Shown here: positions 43,999 through 52,091 of the stretch, one piece after another | Numbering within the stretch: position 1 is the first letter of the stretch | How the letters are laid out: each line of letters starts with the position of its first letter | Origin: Nocardiopsis sp. JB363 | Lineage (GTDB): Bacteria; Actinomycetota; Actinomycetes; Streptosporangiales; Streptosporangiaceae | Assembly (NCBI RefSeq): GCF_900143625.1 | Contig: NZ_FRFF01000167.1 | Coordinates: forward strand, 1-64,000 | Direction of reading: 5' to 3' | Length of the DNA stretch: 64,000 nt | The notes under the pieces: generated by a model | What the model was told of the DNA's origin: nothing | Database searches by the model: none | The model's input: the letters and a program-made list of their open reading frames with translations, nothing else | Made by a program: the position numbers and the translations under genes

Positions 43999-44268
43999 GG
44001 TTTCGATGTGATTTCGATCCGATCATGGGTTCTTTCCAGGTGATTCGCTGCACACCACCCGGGCCGCCACGCCACACTTCGACGAACCCCAAATGGAAAG
44101 ATTCGCACTTTTTCTCTATTGACGATGCCGTGCGCAGTTTTTCCTCGTGTCGCGTCTTCCCCTTCCGTTACCGGCACGTAGAGTCAGACTCACAGCTCAA
44201 CCACGAATCCGCATCGAGCGGCTTTCAGGGGTGCCAGTGCCCAAGCTGGTGGAACGGGTGAGAAGAAA

Positions 44269-44826
44269 ATGCAAACTTCGCTGATGACCAAACCTCGACC
44301 GAACAACGTCGGAGTCCTCGGTTTCCGTTACCTCGGTACCCACGAGGTGGAGGAACTCGCGGACCTGTGGGGTGCCCTCCACCAGAGGCACACGGTGACC
44401 GCTCCCCACATCGAGGACATCATCAGCGCCGTGAGCCTGGACGAGTCCTGGCGCAGGCGCCGTGCCCAGTACCTGTCCTGGATGTCCGACCCCGACACCA
44501 TGGCGATCCTCGCCGAGAACGAGGGCGACCTGGCCGGGTACGCGATGGTGACCCTTCGCGAGAACGCGCAGGGCAGCTGGGATCGGGGCGACCAGATCGC
44601 GGTCGTGCAGACCTTCGCCATCGACCCCGAGTACACCGGCACCGGGGTGGGATCCAAGCTCTTGGAGGAGGTCCGCCGGCAGCTGGCCGCCATGAACGTG
44701 CGGGACGTCGAGTTCTCCGCCCTGGCCACCGCTTCCGAGGACATCCACTTCCTGGAGGAGGAGGGTTTCCGACCCTTCGTCACCACCATGGTGTGCCGCG
44801 TCGACGGCTTCGGCGCCCACGACTGA
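44269..44826 (+). CDS. GNAT-family N-acetyltransferase
   Basis: A 185-residue acetyltransferase. The acetyl-CoA-binding motif A is visible in QTFAIDPEYTGTGVGSKLLEEV, followed by the motif B region FLEEEGFRPFVTTM. The substrate is unknown. The ATG at 44269 follows GAGAAG. It is divergent from a LysR gene 296 nt away. Confidence 0.85.
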   Translation: MQTSLMTKPRPNNVGVLGFRYLGTHEVEELADLWGALHQRHTVTAPHIEDIISAVSLDESWRRRRAQYLSWMSDPDTMAILAENEGDLAGYAMVTLRENAQGSWDRGDQIAVVQTFAIDPEYTGTGVGSKLLEEVRRQLAAMNVRDVEFSALATASEDIHFLEEEGFRPFVTTMVCRVDGFGAHD

Positions 44827-45003
44827 GACAGTGTTCGCCTTGGTCCTTCACTGACGACGCGGACCACGTTCGGACGCCAAGGGCACGGGAGCTTTACTTC
44901 CTCCCCTGCCACGTCCGACGCTCGTTCCTCGCCGACGCCCGGCGTCGCGCAGCGGACCGCCGGCGCCCGAAGGTAAGGATCCGGCCGACCTGTCCTCGAA
45001 CCG

Positions 45004-45040
45004 GCCCCCGCGCGGTCATACCCACGTCCCGCGCGGGGGC
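45004..45040 (+). terminator. Terminator-like hairpin
   Basis: GCCCCCGCGCGG (45004-45015) and CCGCGCGGGGGC (45029-45040) form a perfect 12-bp stem with a 13-nt loop, followed by TTCTCC. It stands 178 nt behind the GNAT gene. The stretch 44827-45003 between them shows no gene, so the hairpin may end a long 3' untranslated region or a small RNA. Confidence 0.7.
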
Positions 45041-45107
45041 TTCTCCCTGTCCGGCCCCCGGCGACACACCCCGGCGGCGCTCCGGCCGAAGGCGCTACGC
45101 TCGCCCC

Positions 45108-46310
45108 GTGGCCTCCTCCGACTCGAACACCTGTGTTTTTCCCGGCTGTAGCCGACCGGTCCCCCGCGGTTCCTCCCCCGGACGTCCGCCGCAATACTGC
45201 GACCTGCCCGAACACACGCGGTGGCGGGCCTGGAAGGAACGCCAGCGACAGGCACAGGAGGCGGAGAACGCTCAGAGCGAGGCCCTCGCCGAGCAGCGGG
45301 AACAGGGCCCCGCCATCGCGCCGCGGGCCGCCGAGCCCGTGACCGCCGCACGACTGCGCGCCGACGATCTGCTCACCCGCTTCGCCGTGCAGACCGAACA
45401 GCTGAGCGCGACCCTGAACGCGGCCACCGAGGCCTTCTCGACCATGTCCGACCCCGCCGCCGCCGAGGCCCAGGTGGAGGCGGCCCGTCTGGAGTCCGCC
45501 CGTAGGGTCTCGGAGGCCGACTCCGCCCGGTTGGAGGCGGAGAACCGTCGCCGAGAGGCCGAGGCCGCCCGGCGCGCCGCGGAGGAGGCCACCGCCGCGG
45601 CCGTGGCCGACACCCAGGAAGCCGAGCGCATGGCGGAGGAGGCCCTGAATCGCAGGGACACCGCCGAGGCCGAGCGCGACCGGTGGGAGGAGTCCGCCCG
45701 TGTCGCGGGTCTGGAACGAGATGCGGCCGTGGCCGAGGCCAATGCCGGGTTGGCAACCGCCGAGCGTCGGATCACCGACACGATCGAACGTGCCCGCGCC
45801 GACCTGGAGCGTGAGCGCACCGAAGCGGCGCTGCGCCTGGACCGGTCACGTGGCGAGGCCGAGCGGGCCCGGGTCGAACTGAGCGAACAATCCCGGTTGC
45901 GCGAGGATGCCGATCTGGCCGCGCGGGAGGCCCGTACTCGCGCGGAGGCCGCCGAGGATCGGTCCCACCGGGCCACCCGGGATCTGGAGACGGAGCGGTC
46001 CCGGTTCGACACCGAGCTGGAGCGCGCCCATCAGCGGCTGGAGTCGGACCGTACGGCCGCCGAGGGTGAGCGCGCACGTCTGACCGCCGAGCTGGAACGG
46101 TCGACCGCGGATCGCGAACGACTGGCCTCGGAGCTGGAGTCCCAGCGCCGTAACGCCGAGTTGACCCTGAACGAGGCCCGCGAGGCCGGGGCGGCGCGGC
46201 TGTCGGTGGCCGAGGAGGCCCGTGACCTGGCCCTGGAGCGGGCCGAACGGGCCGAGGCGGAACTCGACTCCCTCCGAGACCGCGCACGTGAGGAGGCGGG
46301 CTCCACCTGA
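45108..46310 (+). CDS. Long coiled-coil protein with N-terminal Cys-rich motif
   Basis: A 400-residue protein of unknown function. The first 40 residues hold CVFPGCSRPVPRG and QYCDLPEHT, a probable zinc site (C-x4-C ... C-x4-H). Residues about 90-400 are an almost continuous heptad-type coiled coil rich in Ala, Glu and Arg. The GTG at 45108 follows the -10-like TACGCT (45096-45101) by 6 nt, so the gene is probably leaderless. A role as scaffold or DNA/replicon-associated filament is possible but not shown. Confidence 0.72.
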   Translation: MASSDSNTCVFPGCSRPVPRGSSPGRPPQYCDLPEHTRWRAWKERQRQAQEAENAQSEALAEQREQGPAIAPRAAEPVTAARLRADDLLTRFAVQTEQLSATLNAATEAFSTMSDPAAAEAQVEAARLESARRVSEADSARLEAENRRREAEAARRAAEEATAAAVADTQEAERMAEEALNRRDTAEAERDRWEESARVAGLERDAAVAEANAGLATAERRITDTIERARADLERERTEAALRLDRSRGEAERARVELSEQSRLREDADLAAREARTRAEAAEDRSHRATRDLETERSRFDTELERAHQRLESDRTAAEGERARLTAELERSTADRERLASELESQRRNAELTLNEAREAGAARLSVAEEARDLALERAERAEAELDSLRDRAREEAGST

Positions 46311-46372
46311 GCCCGCCCTGCATATGACTTACGTCCCCTTTAGTACCTTTTATTCGGCTTAGGATGGTGGCC

Positions 46373-48487
46373 GTGCGAGATCTGGGAACCACTGGTGACA
46401 CCGGCGCGATGCCTCTGGGCGACGGTCGGCCCGATCAAGGTCCCCAGCGTGCGACCGTGGGCGAACGCCCGCGTCCTCGGCTGGACCTCAGGGCGATCTT
46501 CGGTCTGGAGGCCGGGACCTGGGCGTGGACGACCGCCCTGAAGGCGACCGTGGCGATGACGTCGTCCTTCGCCCTGGCGGCGCTGCTCTTCGGCCCCCAG
46601 GTCGGCACGCTGGCCGCTCTGGGTTCCATGACCGTCCTGTACGAGAAGAAGACCCCCTACTCCTACCGGGCCGCGGCCCTGGCCCTGGTCGGTCTGGGAT
46701 TCGTCGTCGCGGTGGCGGCCAACTCTCTGGCCGCGTCCCTGTCCCCCTGGGCCGCGGTGGCCTCCATCGGGGTGACGGCCGGACTGGCCACCTGGGTGTG
46801 CGCGGCTTGGCGGGTCGACAAGCCCGGCCCCATCTTCTTCGTCCTGGTCGCCAGCATCTCCACCATCGCCCCCGGCGGCCCGGCCGACGTGCCACTGCAC
46901 GCGCTCATCGCCGCCTTGGGCGCGTCCGTGGGCTGGCTGGTGTCGATGTCCGGTGCTCCGCTGCGATCCCGTCGCCCCGAGTACCAGGCGGTGGCCGCGG
47001 CCTACCGCACCCTCGCCACCCTCCTGAGGGCGGTGGGCACCCCCGAACTCGACCACGCTCAGCACAAGGCGTCGGTGGCGGTGGCCGACGCCTGGCGCAT
47101 CGTGCTGCTGGGACAGACCCGCGGCTACCGCACCACCGCGGAGGCCGCCCGGCTGCGCGCGCTGCTGCGTTGGGTCTCCGACGTGCACTTGGCGGCGACG
47201 CAGGTCTGTATGGCCAGAACCGCTCGCCTGCCCGAGGAGTCCGCGGACTTCGCCGACCGGATGGCCGTGGCGGTGGCCGATCCGGAACGCGCACCCGATC
47301 CCGGGTCGTTGAACGAGCTGCGCCGCGGCATGCGGCCCCGTTCGTTGGAGGCACGCCTGTACAGCCTCCTGGCCCGGGCGGCCCAGACCGCGCACCGTGG
47401 TCCCGACGAGGAGGACGAGCGTCGTACCGCCGACCTGCACGACGAGCGTTATCCGGCCCTGTTGTCGGCCCTTCGCTCCAGTCTGAGCAAGGACTCCCTG
47501 ATCCGTCCGACCGCACTGCGGATGGGACTGACGGTGACCGCCGCCGGGGTCTTCGGGCTGTGGATGGGGCTGGACCACTACTACTGGGTGGCGCTGACCA
47601 CCACGGCGGTGCTCCAGGCAGGCAGCGTGGTACTGACGCTCAACCGTTCGGTGCAGCGTTCCCTCGGCACCCTGCTGGGCGTGGTGGCCGGGGTGGGCCT
47701 GCTCATGTTGGAGCCGCCGTTGGCCGTGGTGATCGTTCTGGCCGGGCTGATGCAGGGTGCCACCCAGCTGGTGGTGGCGCGTAACTTCCTGTACGCCTCG
47801 GTGCTGTTGACCCCGATGGCGCTCATGCTCTCCTACACGGCCAACCCCTACCCGCTGGCCGAACTGGCCGGATCACGGCTCATCGACACCGTGGTGGGGT
47901 CGGCGTTCGGTCTGGCCGGCTCGCTGCTGCTGTGGCGCAAGGCGTCGGCGACCCGGTTGCCACAGGCCATCGGCAAGGTCCTGGAGAGCACCCGTCAGTG
48001 CATGATGGCCGCGCTGGACCAGGACGTGGTGCTCGACGAGGAAGACCGTTACCTGCTGCGTCGGGACATGCGGGCGGCCACGGTCAGCCTGCGGGGCGTG
48101 TACGACAGCGCCATCGGCGACGTGCCCCGGTCGGCCTCCACCCGACCGCTGTGGCCGGTGGTGGTGGCCACCCAGCGCATCGGCTATCTGGCGCTGGCCG
48201 CGCTCTCTCAGGACCGCGGCCCCGAGCCGGTGGGCACCATCACCCTTCAGCGCGTGGACCTGGCGTTCCGTGAGCTCATCTCGGCCATGGAGGAGCGCCG
48301 GACCCCGCGGTTGGGCGCGCTTCCCCGACTGTCCGCCTATCCGCGGATCAACATGGAACTGCGGGCGCTGGCCACCGCCATGACGACCGCGGTGGCCCAG
48401 GATGAGAGGTCGGCCCATCAGGAGGCCGAGCGAAGGGCCCGCCGAGAGCGGCGCCGTGCCCAGCGCGACGTGGACGCCGACCTGTAA
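46373..48487 (+). CDS. FUSC-family membrane protein
   Basis: A 704-residue protein with two clusters of hydrophobic segments (about 55-190 and 385-520) separated by a helical cytoplasmic region, plus a charged C-terminus (EAERRARRERRRAQ). The arrangement matches the fusaric-acid-resistance-like (FUSC) family, which includes aromatic-acid exporters. The GTG at 46373 is preferred because the -10-like TAGGAT (46360-46365) ends 7 nt before it; an ATG at 46364 overlaps that hexamer. The substrate is unknown. Confidence 0.82.
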   Translation: MRDLGTTGDTGAMPLGDGRPDQGPQRATVGERPRPRLDLRAIFGLEAGTWAWTTALKATVAMTSSFALAALLFGPQVGTLAALGSMTVLYEKKTPYSYRAAALALVGLGFVVAVAANSLAASLSPWAAVASIGVTAGLATWVCAAWRVDKPGPIFFVLVASISTIAPGGPADVPLHALIAALGASVGWLVSMSGAPLRSRRPEYQAVAAAYRTLATLLRAVGTPELDHAQHKASVAVADAWRIVLLGQTRGYRTTAEAARLRALLRWVSDVHLAATQVCMARTARLPEESADFADRMAVAVADPERAPDPGSLNELRRGMRPRSLEARLYSLLARAAQTAHRGPDEEDERRTADLHDERYPALLSALRSSLSKDSLIRPTALRMGLTVTAAGVFGLWMGLDHYYWVALTTTAVLQAGSVVLTLNRSVQRSLGTLLGVVAGVGLLMLEPPLAVVIVLAGLMQGATQLVVARNFLYASVLLTPMALMLSYTANPYPLAELAGSRLIDTVVGSAFGLAGSLLLWRKASATRLPQAIGKVLESTRQCMMAALDQDVVLDEEDRYLLRRDMRAATVSLRGVYDSAIGDVPRSASTRPLWPVVVATQRIGYLALAALSQDRGPEPVGTITLQRVDLAFRELISAMEERRTPRLGALPRLSAYPRINMELRALATAMTTAVAQDERSAHQEAERRARRERRRAQRDVDADL

Positions 48488-48511
48488 CGAGGGCGACGGG
48501 CCCGCCTCGGC

Positions 48512-49171
48512 TCAGTCCTCGTCGAGGACGGCGAAGGCCCGGACCGGGAAGGCCGCCACCGCGCGCACCTTGGCGGGAACCGCGTGGAAGGTGAAGCCCT
48601 CGGCGGGGAGTCGATCGAGCAGGCACAGGTGGCTGACGATCGGCACACCCGCGGTGAGCAGGGTGGCCTGGGCGGGACGGGACCCCTCGGTGGCCGGTGA
48701 GGTGTCGTCGACCCCGATCGAGTCGATGCCGACCAGCGTGACCCCCGCCTGGACCAGGGTCTTGGCGGCCGTCTCGGTCAGGTGGGGGTGCTCATGGGTG
48801 CCGTAGGTCTCTGTGCGCCAGTGCCGGTCCCAACCCGTGCGGAGCAGGACGGCGCGGCCGCGCAGGTCCAGACCGGAGAAGACCTCGGGACCGATCTGGC
48901 GGTGCCCGGTGGCGTCGACCACGATCCCGCGCAGGCACGCGACACGGTCCAGGTCCAGGTCGGCGGGGTCGGCGGCGTCGCGGTAGGAGTGTGCGGGGAT
49001 CTCGACGTAGGTTCCGGTCGCCCCGACCATCGAGACCCGGCCGCTGCTGTCACCGTGCCCGGGGACCGCGCCCGCGACGGTGGTGCTCTCCTTGATCACG
49101 GGCTCGGGCAGTCCGGGGCAGGTGGTCATTCCGTCGGTGATCTGGTGGCTGACGTCGACCAGTTTCGGCAT
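48512..49171 (-). CDS. Cyclase-family protein (kynurenine formamidase-like fold)
   Basis: A 219-residue protein of the PF04199 type. The family motif HxGTHxDxPxH appears as ATGTYVEIPAHSY, so two metal-ligand histidines and the Asp are replaced. The later LRTGWDRHW, YGTHEHPHLT and GIDSIGVDD blocks are conserved. Such Tyr variants form a known branch, but whether it still binds metal is unclear. The ATG at 49171 starts at MPKLVDVSH as in relatives. It is convergent with the FUSC gene. Confidence 0.8.
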   Translation of the reverse strand: MPKLVDVSHQITDGMTTCPGLPEPVIKESTTVAGAVPGHGDSSGRVSMVGATGTYVEIPAHSYRDAADPADLDLDRVACLRGIVVDATGHRQIGPEVFSGLDLRGRAVLLRTGWDRHWRTETYGTHEHPHLTETAAKTLVQAGVTLVGIDSIGVDDTSPATEGSRPAQATLLTAGVPIVSHLCLLDRLPAEGFTFHAVPAKVRAVAAFPVRAFAVLDED

Positions 49172-49395
49172 GGGTGTGCTTCCTCGCTCGCGTCCGGAAA
49201 GAGGGCCTCTGAACAAGACCAGAGGTCTAGACCACAACTCTAGCGCGCGTGGCGCAGATCACGACAGTGGTTCAGGGCCCCGATCGAACGCCGTCCGGCC
49301 CCCGCTAAACTCGTAGGGCACCTCAGCGGACCGTCGCCCCCGACGGCCGCGCACCCTCACAGCGCACTCACCCACCGAGAAGGGGCGACTCCATC

Positions 49396-50079
49396 GTGTC
49401 ACTGTACGGAGCGGCCAGGTCCGTCGTCGCACCCGCCAGCCGCATGGCGTGGCCCCAGCGCGTGGAAGGCGTCCACCACGTCCCCGCGAGCGGCCCGGTG
49501 ATCCTGGCCGTCAACCACCTGTCATTGATCGACCCCCTCTTCGTCGGCGTCGCCTGCCCCCGCCAGGTGCGCTTCATCGCCAAGCAGGAGCTGTTCGACG
49601 AGAGCACCCTGGTGAAGAAGGCCTTCGCACGAGCCCTGCGGGCCCTGGGGCCGCTCTCGGTGGACCGTCGTCCCGGACAGAGCTCCCAGGAGGCCATGGA
49701 CAACAGCCTGGCCGTCCTCGAAAGCGGCGAGGTGTTCGGGATCTTCCCCGAGGGCACCCGCTCCCCCGACGGTCGCCTGCACAAGGGGCAGACCGGGCTG
49801 GCCTGGCTGGCCCTGACCACGGGCGCACCGGTCGTCCCGGTCGCGCTGGCCGGCACCGGACGTATCCTTCCGCCAGGGCGCAAAGTGCCCTCCTTCAACC
49901 GGGTGGGGATCCGGTTCGGCGAGCCCGTGGACCTGTCGCCGTGGCGGGACAAGGCGCACAAGGCCAAGCCCCGCCGGGAGGCGACCGACGCGATCATGGA
50001 CGCGATCGCCAAACTGTCGGGACAACGGCAGGTGGCGCGCTTCGCCGCTTCGGTCAAGGCCGAACTGGAACAGGAGTGA
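49396..50079 (+). CDS. 1-acyl-sn-glycerol-3-phosphate acyltransferase (PlsC-like)
   Basis: A 227-residue acyltransferase of phospholipid synthesis. The catalytic NHLSLID (HX4D) and FPEGTRS motifs are present, and VPVALAGTGRILPPG follows as in the family. It has no long membrane helix and so probably binds the membrane peripherally. The GTG at 49396 follows GAAGGGGCG. In actinomycetes several paralogues occur, so the acyl acceptor is not certain. Confidence 0.9.
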   Translation: MSLYGAARSVVAPASRMAWPQRVEGVHHVPASGPVILAVNHLSLIDPLFVGVACPRQVRFIAKQELFDESTLVKKAFARALRALGPLSVDRRPGQSSQEAMDNSLAVLESGEVFGIFPEGTRSPDGRLHKGQTGLAWLALTTGAPVVPVALAGTGRILPPGRKVPSFNRVGIRFGEPVDLSPWRDKAHKAKPRREATDAIMDAIAKLSGQRQVARFAASVKAELEQE

Positions 50080-50282
50080 CTTTCCCCACAGCTTTTTCCG
50101 GGCTGATTCACCCTTGACGGGGCGTTGACCCGAGATCGAGGGCCCCTTTTTCGAGCCCGAATCCGGGCGCCGGCCTGGCCTTCGAGCATGCGGGGCCCTT
50201 GGAGCGTCCTCGTTCTCCCTGGAAGCGGGAACGAGATTCCCTACCCTTATAGTGGGTTTTCCCGGTGGCCACACCGGATAGT

Positions 50283-50301
50283 TTAGGCAAGCCTTACCTT
50301 T
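50283..50301. promoter_or_regulatory. DtxR/IdeR-type iron box upstream of fprA
   Basis: The 19-bp sequence TTAGGCAAGCCTTACCTTT matches the consensus TTAGGTTAGGCTAACCTAA at 13 positions, including both half-site cores (TTAGG and CCT). It overlaps the end of a possible -10 TAGTTT (50279-50284) and lies 42-60 nt before the fprA start. Confidence 0.7.
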
Positions 50302-50342
50302 CGATGGCGTCCGACCCTGGCGCGAAGACTTGGAGCTGTGCG

Positions 50343-51707
50343 ATGACGCGACCACTGCGAGTGGGAATCGTGGGTGCGGGCCCGGCGGGCATCTACGCCG
50401 CGGACCTGCTCACCAAGGACGAGACCCTGTCCGCGTGCGGCACGTCCGTCAGCATCGACATCCTCGACAAGCTGCCCTCGCCGTACGGCCTGGTCCGCTA
50501 CGGCGTGGCCCCCGACCACCCCCGGATCAAGCAGATCCAGGGTGCGCTGCACAAGATCCTCGACAAGCCCCAGATCACCTTCTACGGCAACGTCGAGTAC
50601 GGCGTGGACCTCAAGCTCGAAGACCTGCGTCGCCACTACGACGCGGTCGTCTTCGCCACCGGCAGCGACCGCGACCGTCCGCTGGACATCCCCGGCGTGG
50701 ACCTGCCCGGCAATCACGGCGCCGCCGACTTCGTCTTCTGGTACGACTCCCACCCCGACGTCAACCCGTCCTGGCACGTGGACGGCACCAGCGTCGCGGT
50801 GATCGGCGCGGGCAACGTCGCCGTCGACGTCGCCCGCATCCTGGCCAAGGACGCCGACGACCTGCTGTCGACCGACATCACCGACAACGTCTACGAGGGT
50901 CTGCGCGCCAAACAGATCACCGACGTGCACGTGTTCTCCCGTCGCGGCATCGCCCAGTGCAAGGCCACCCCGATGGAGCTGCGCGAGCTGGACAAGCAGC
51001 CCGGCGTGGAGGTCCTGGTCTACGCCGAGGACTTCGACATGGACGAGGGCAGCCTCAAGGCCTGCGAGGACTCCAACCAGGTCAAGACCAACGTCAAGGT
51101 CCTGCAGAACTGGGCGATCCGGGACGAGCGCGGGGCCGAGCGGCGCCTGCACCTGCACTTCCTGCACTCACCCGCCGAGATCCTGGGTCAGGACAAGGTC
51201 ACCGGGATCCGCACCGAGCGCATGGAGCTGACCGGCGAAGGCAACGTCAAGGGCACGGGCGAGTTCATCGACACCGAGGTGCAGGCCGTCTATCGCGCCA
51301 TCGGCTACCTGGGCTCACCCCTGGCCGACCTGCCCTTCGACGGCGAGCGGGGCGTGGTCCCCAACTCCGAGGGCCGGGTCCTGGACCTGGACGAGGCCCC
51401 CATCGACGGCGTGTACGCCACCGGTTGGATCAAGCGCGGCCCCGTCGGCCTCATCGGACACACCAAGGGCGACGCCCTGGAGACCGTCACCAACCTGGTC
51501 GCCGACCGGGACTCCTTCACCCCCGCCACCGAACCCGACCCGGTGTCCTTCCAGGCCCTGCTCTCCGAGCGCGGTGTCGAGTACACCACGTGGGAGGGCT
51601 GGCAGCGCATCGAGGCCAAGGAGGAGGAGCTGGGCGCCGAGCGCGGCCGCAAGCGCCTCAAGTTGCTCAGCCGCAAGGAACAGACCAGCGTCGCACGCCA
51701 GGCATAG
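50343..51707 (+). CDS. fprA: Ferredoxin/flavodoxin-NADP+ reductase FprA
   Basis: A 454-residue FAD- and NADPH-binding oxidoreductase of the adrenodoxin-reductase type. The N-terminal FAD motif GIVGAGPAGIYAAD, the YGLVRYGVAPDHPRIK segment, the NADP motif VIGAGNVAVDVARIL and the C-terminal GWIKRGPVGLIGHTKGDA are characteristic. It supplies electrons to ferredoxins for cytochrome P450s and other enzymes. The ATG at 50343 follows GGAG with 7-nt spacing. The iron box suggests repression when iron is plentiful. Confidence 0.94.
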   Translation: MTRPLRVGIVGAGPAGIYAADLLTKDETLSACGTSVSIDILDKLPSPYGLVRYGVAPDHPRIKQIQGALHKILDKPQITFYGNVEYGVDLKLEDLRRHYDAVVFATGSDRDRPLDIPGVDLPGNHGAADFVFWYDSHPDVNPSWHVDGTSVAVIGAGNVAVDVARILAKDADDLLSTDITDNVYEGLRAKQITDVHVFSRRGIAQCKATPMELRELDKQPGVEVLVYAEDFDMDEGSLKACEDSNQVKTNVKVLQNWAIRDERGAERRLHLHFLHSPAEILGQDKVTGIRTERMELTGEGNVKGTGEFIDTEVQAVYRAIGYLGSPLADLPFDGERGVVPNSEGRVLDLDEAPIDGVYATGWIKRGPVGLIGHTKGDALETVTNLVADRDSFTPATEPDPVSFQALLSERGVEYTTWEGWQRIEAKEEELGAERGRKRLKLLSRKEQTSVARQA

Positions 51708-51724
51708 CCTCGCGCGAGCTTCCC

Positions 51725-51756
51725 GGCCGGTCCCGCGCCCCTTTGCGGGACCGGCC
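51725..51756 (+). terminator. Terminator of fprA
   Basis: GGCCGGTCCCGC (51725-51736) pairs perfectly with GCGGGACCGGCC (51745-51756) around an 8-nt loop, 17 nt beyond the fprA stop. Confidence 0.9.
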
Positions 51757-51860
51757 CTCGCTCTTCACCCGTCGCCGCCGATTCCGGCATCGTGAGATTG
51801 CACATTCGGCTCTCTCCGGATTCGTGGAACAACTCCCCGGACCGATGGGTTAGAGTCACT

Positions 51861-52050
51861 GTTGGTCGGTGTGGTAGCAAGTGTCCCCCGGGCCTCAACT
51901 ATTGCCTTCGCGGAATACCGCGTCCGGCACCCGCCCTTCGGGGTGGGACGGACCGGACGGCCAGGAGCCCCGTTGTGCCCCGCGCCGAGAGGCGACCGCC
52001 ATGCCGACCATCAACCTCGTGCCCCGCTCCCACCGAAGTGGGAGCGGGGC
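51861..52050 (+). ncRNA. Rod-shaped small RNA, probable 6S RNA
   Basis: A -10-like TAGAGT (51851-51856) is followed by about 190 nt ending in a perfect 13-bp terminator (52021-52033 with 52038-52050, CGAA loop). The 5' end 51861-51875 pairs with 51998-52015 in a long closing stem with one 3-nt bulge. Inside is a large open region with two small hairpins (CGCGG/CCGCG at 51909-51922 and CGCC/GGCG at 51983-51994). An apical stem follows: GTCCGG 51922-51927 with CCGGAC 51953-51958, and CCCGCCC 51930-51936 with GGGTGGG 51941-51947, UUCG loop. Closing stem, central bubble and apical stem with this length is the 6S RNA architecture. No reading frame fits. The 6S identity is inferred from shape only. 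Confidence 0.62.
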
Positions 52051-52091
52051 ATCGTGGTCTCTCCCGGAAACGTAACGAAGGACGGTCAGGC

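Noticed and set aside
51861-52050. 6C RNA, SRP RNA or tmRNA
   Set aside because: There are no loops with six or more consecutive C, no SRP domain IV core and no tRNA-like end pairing; the bubble-and-rod shape fits 6S better.
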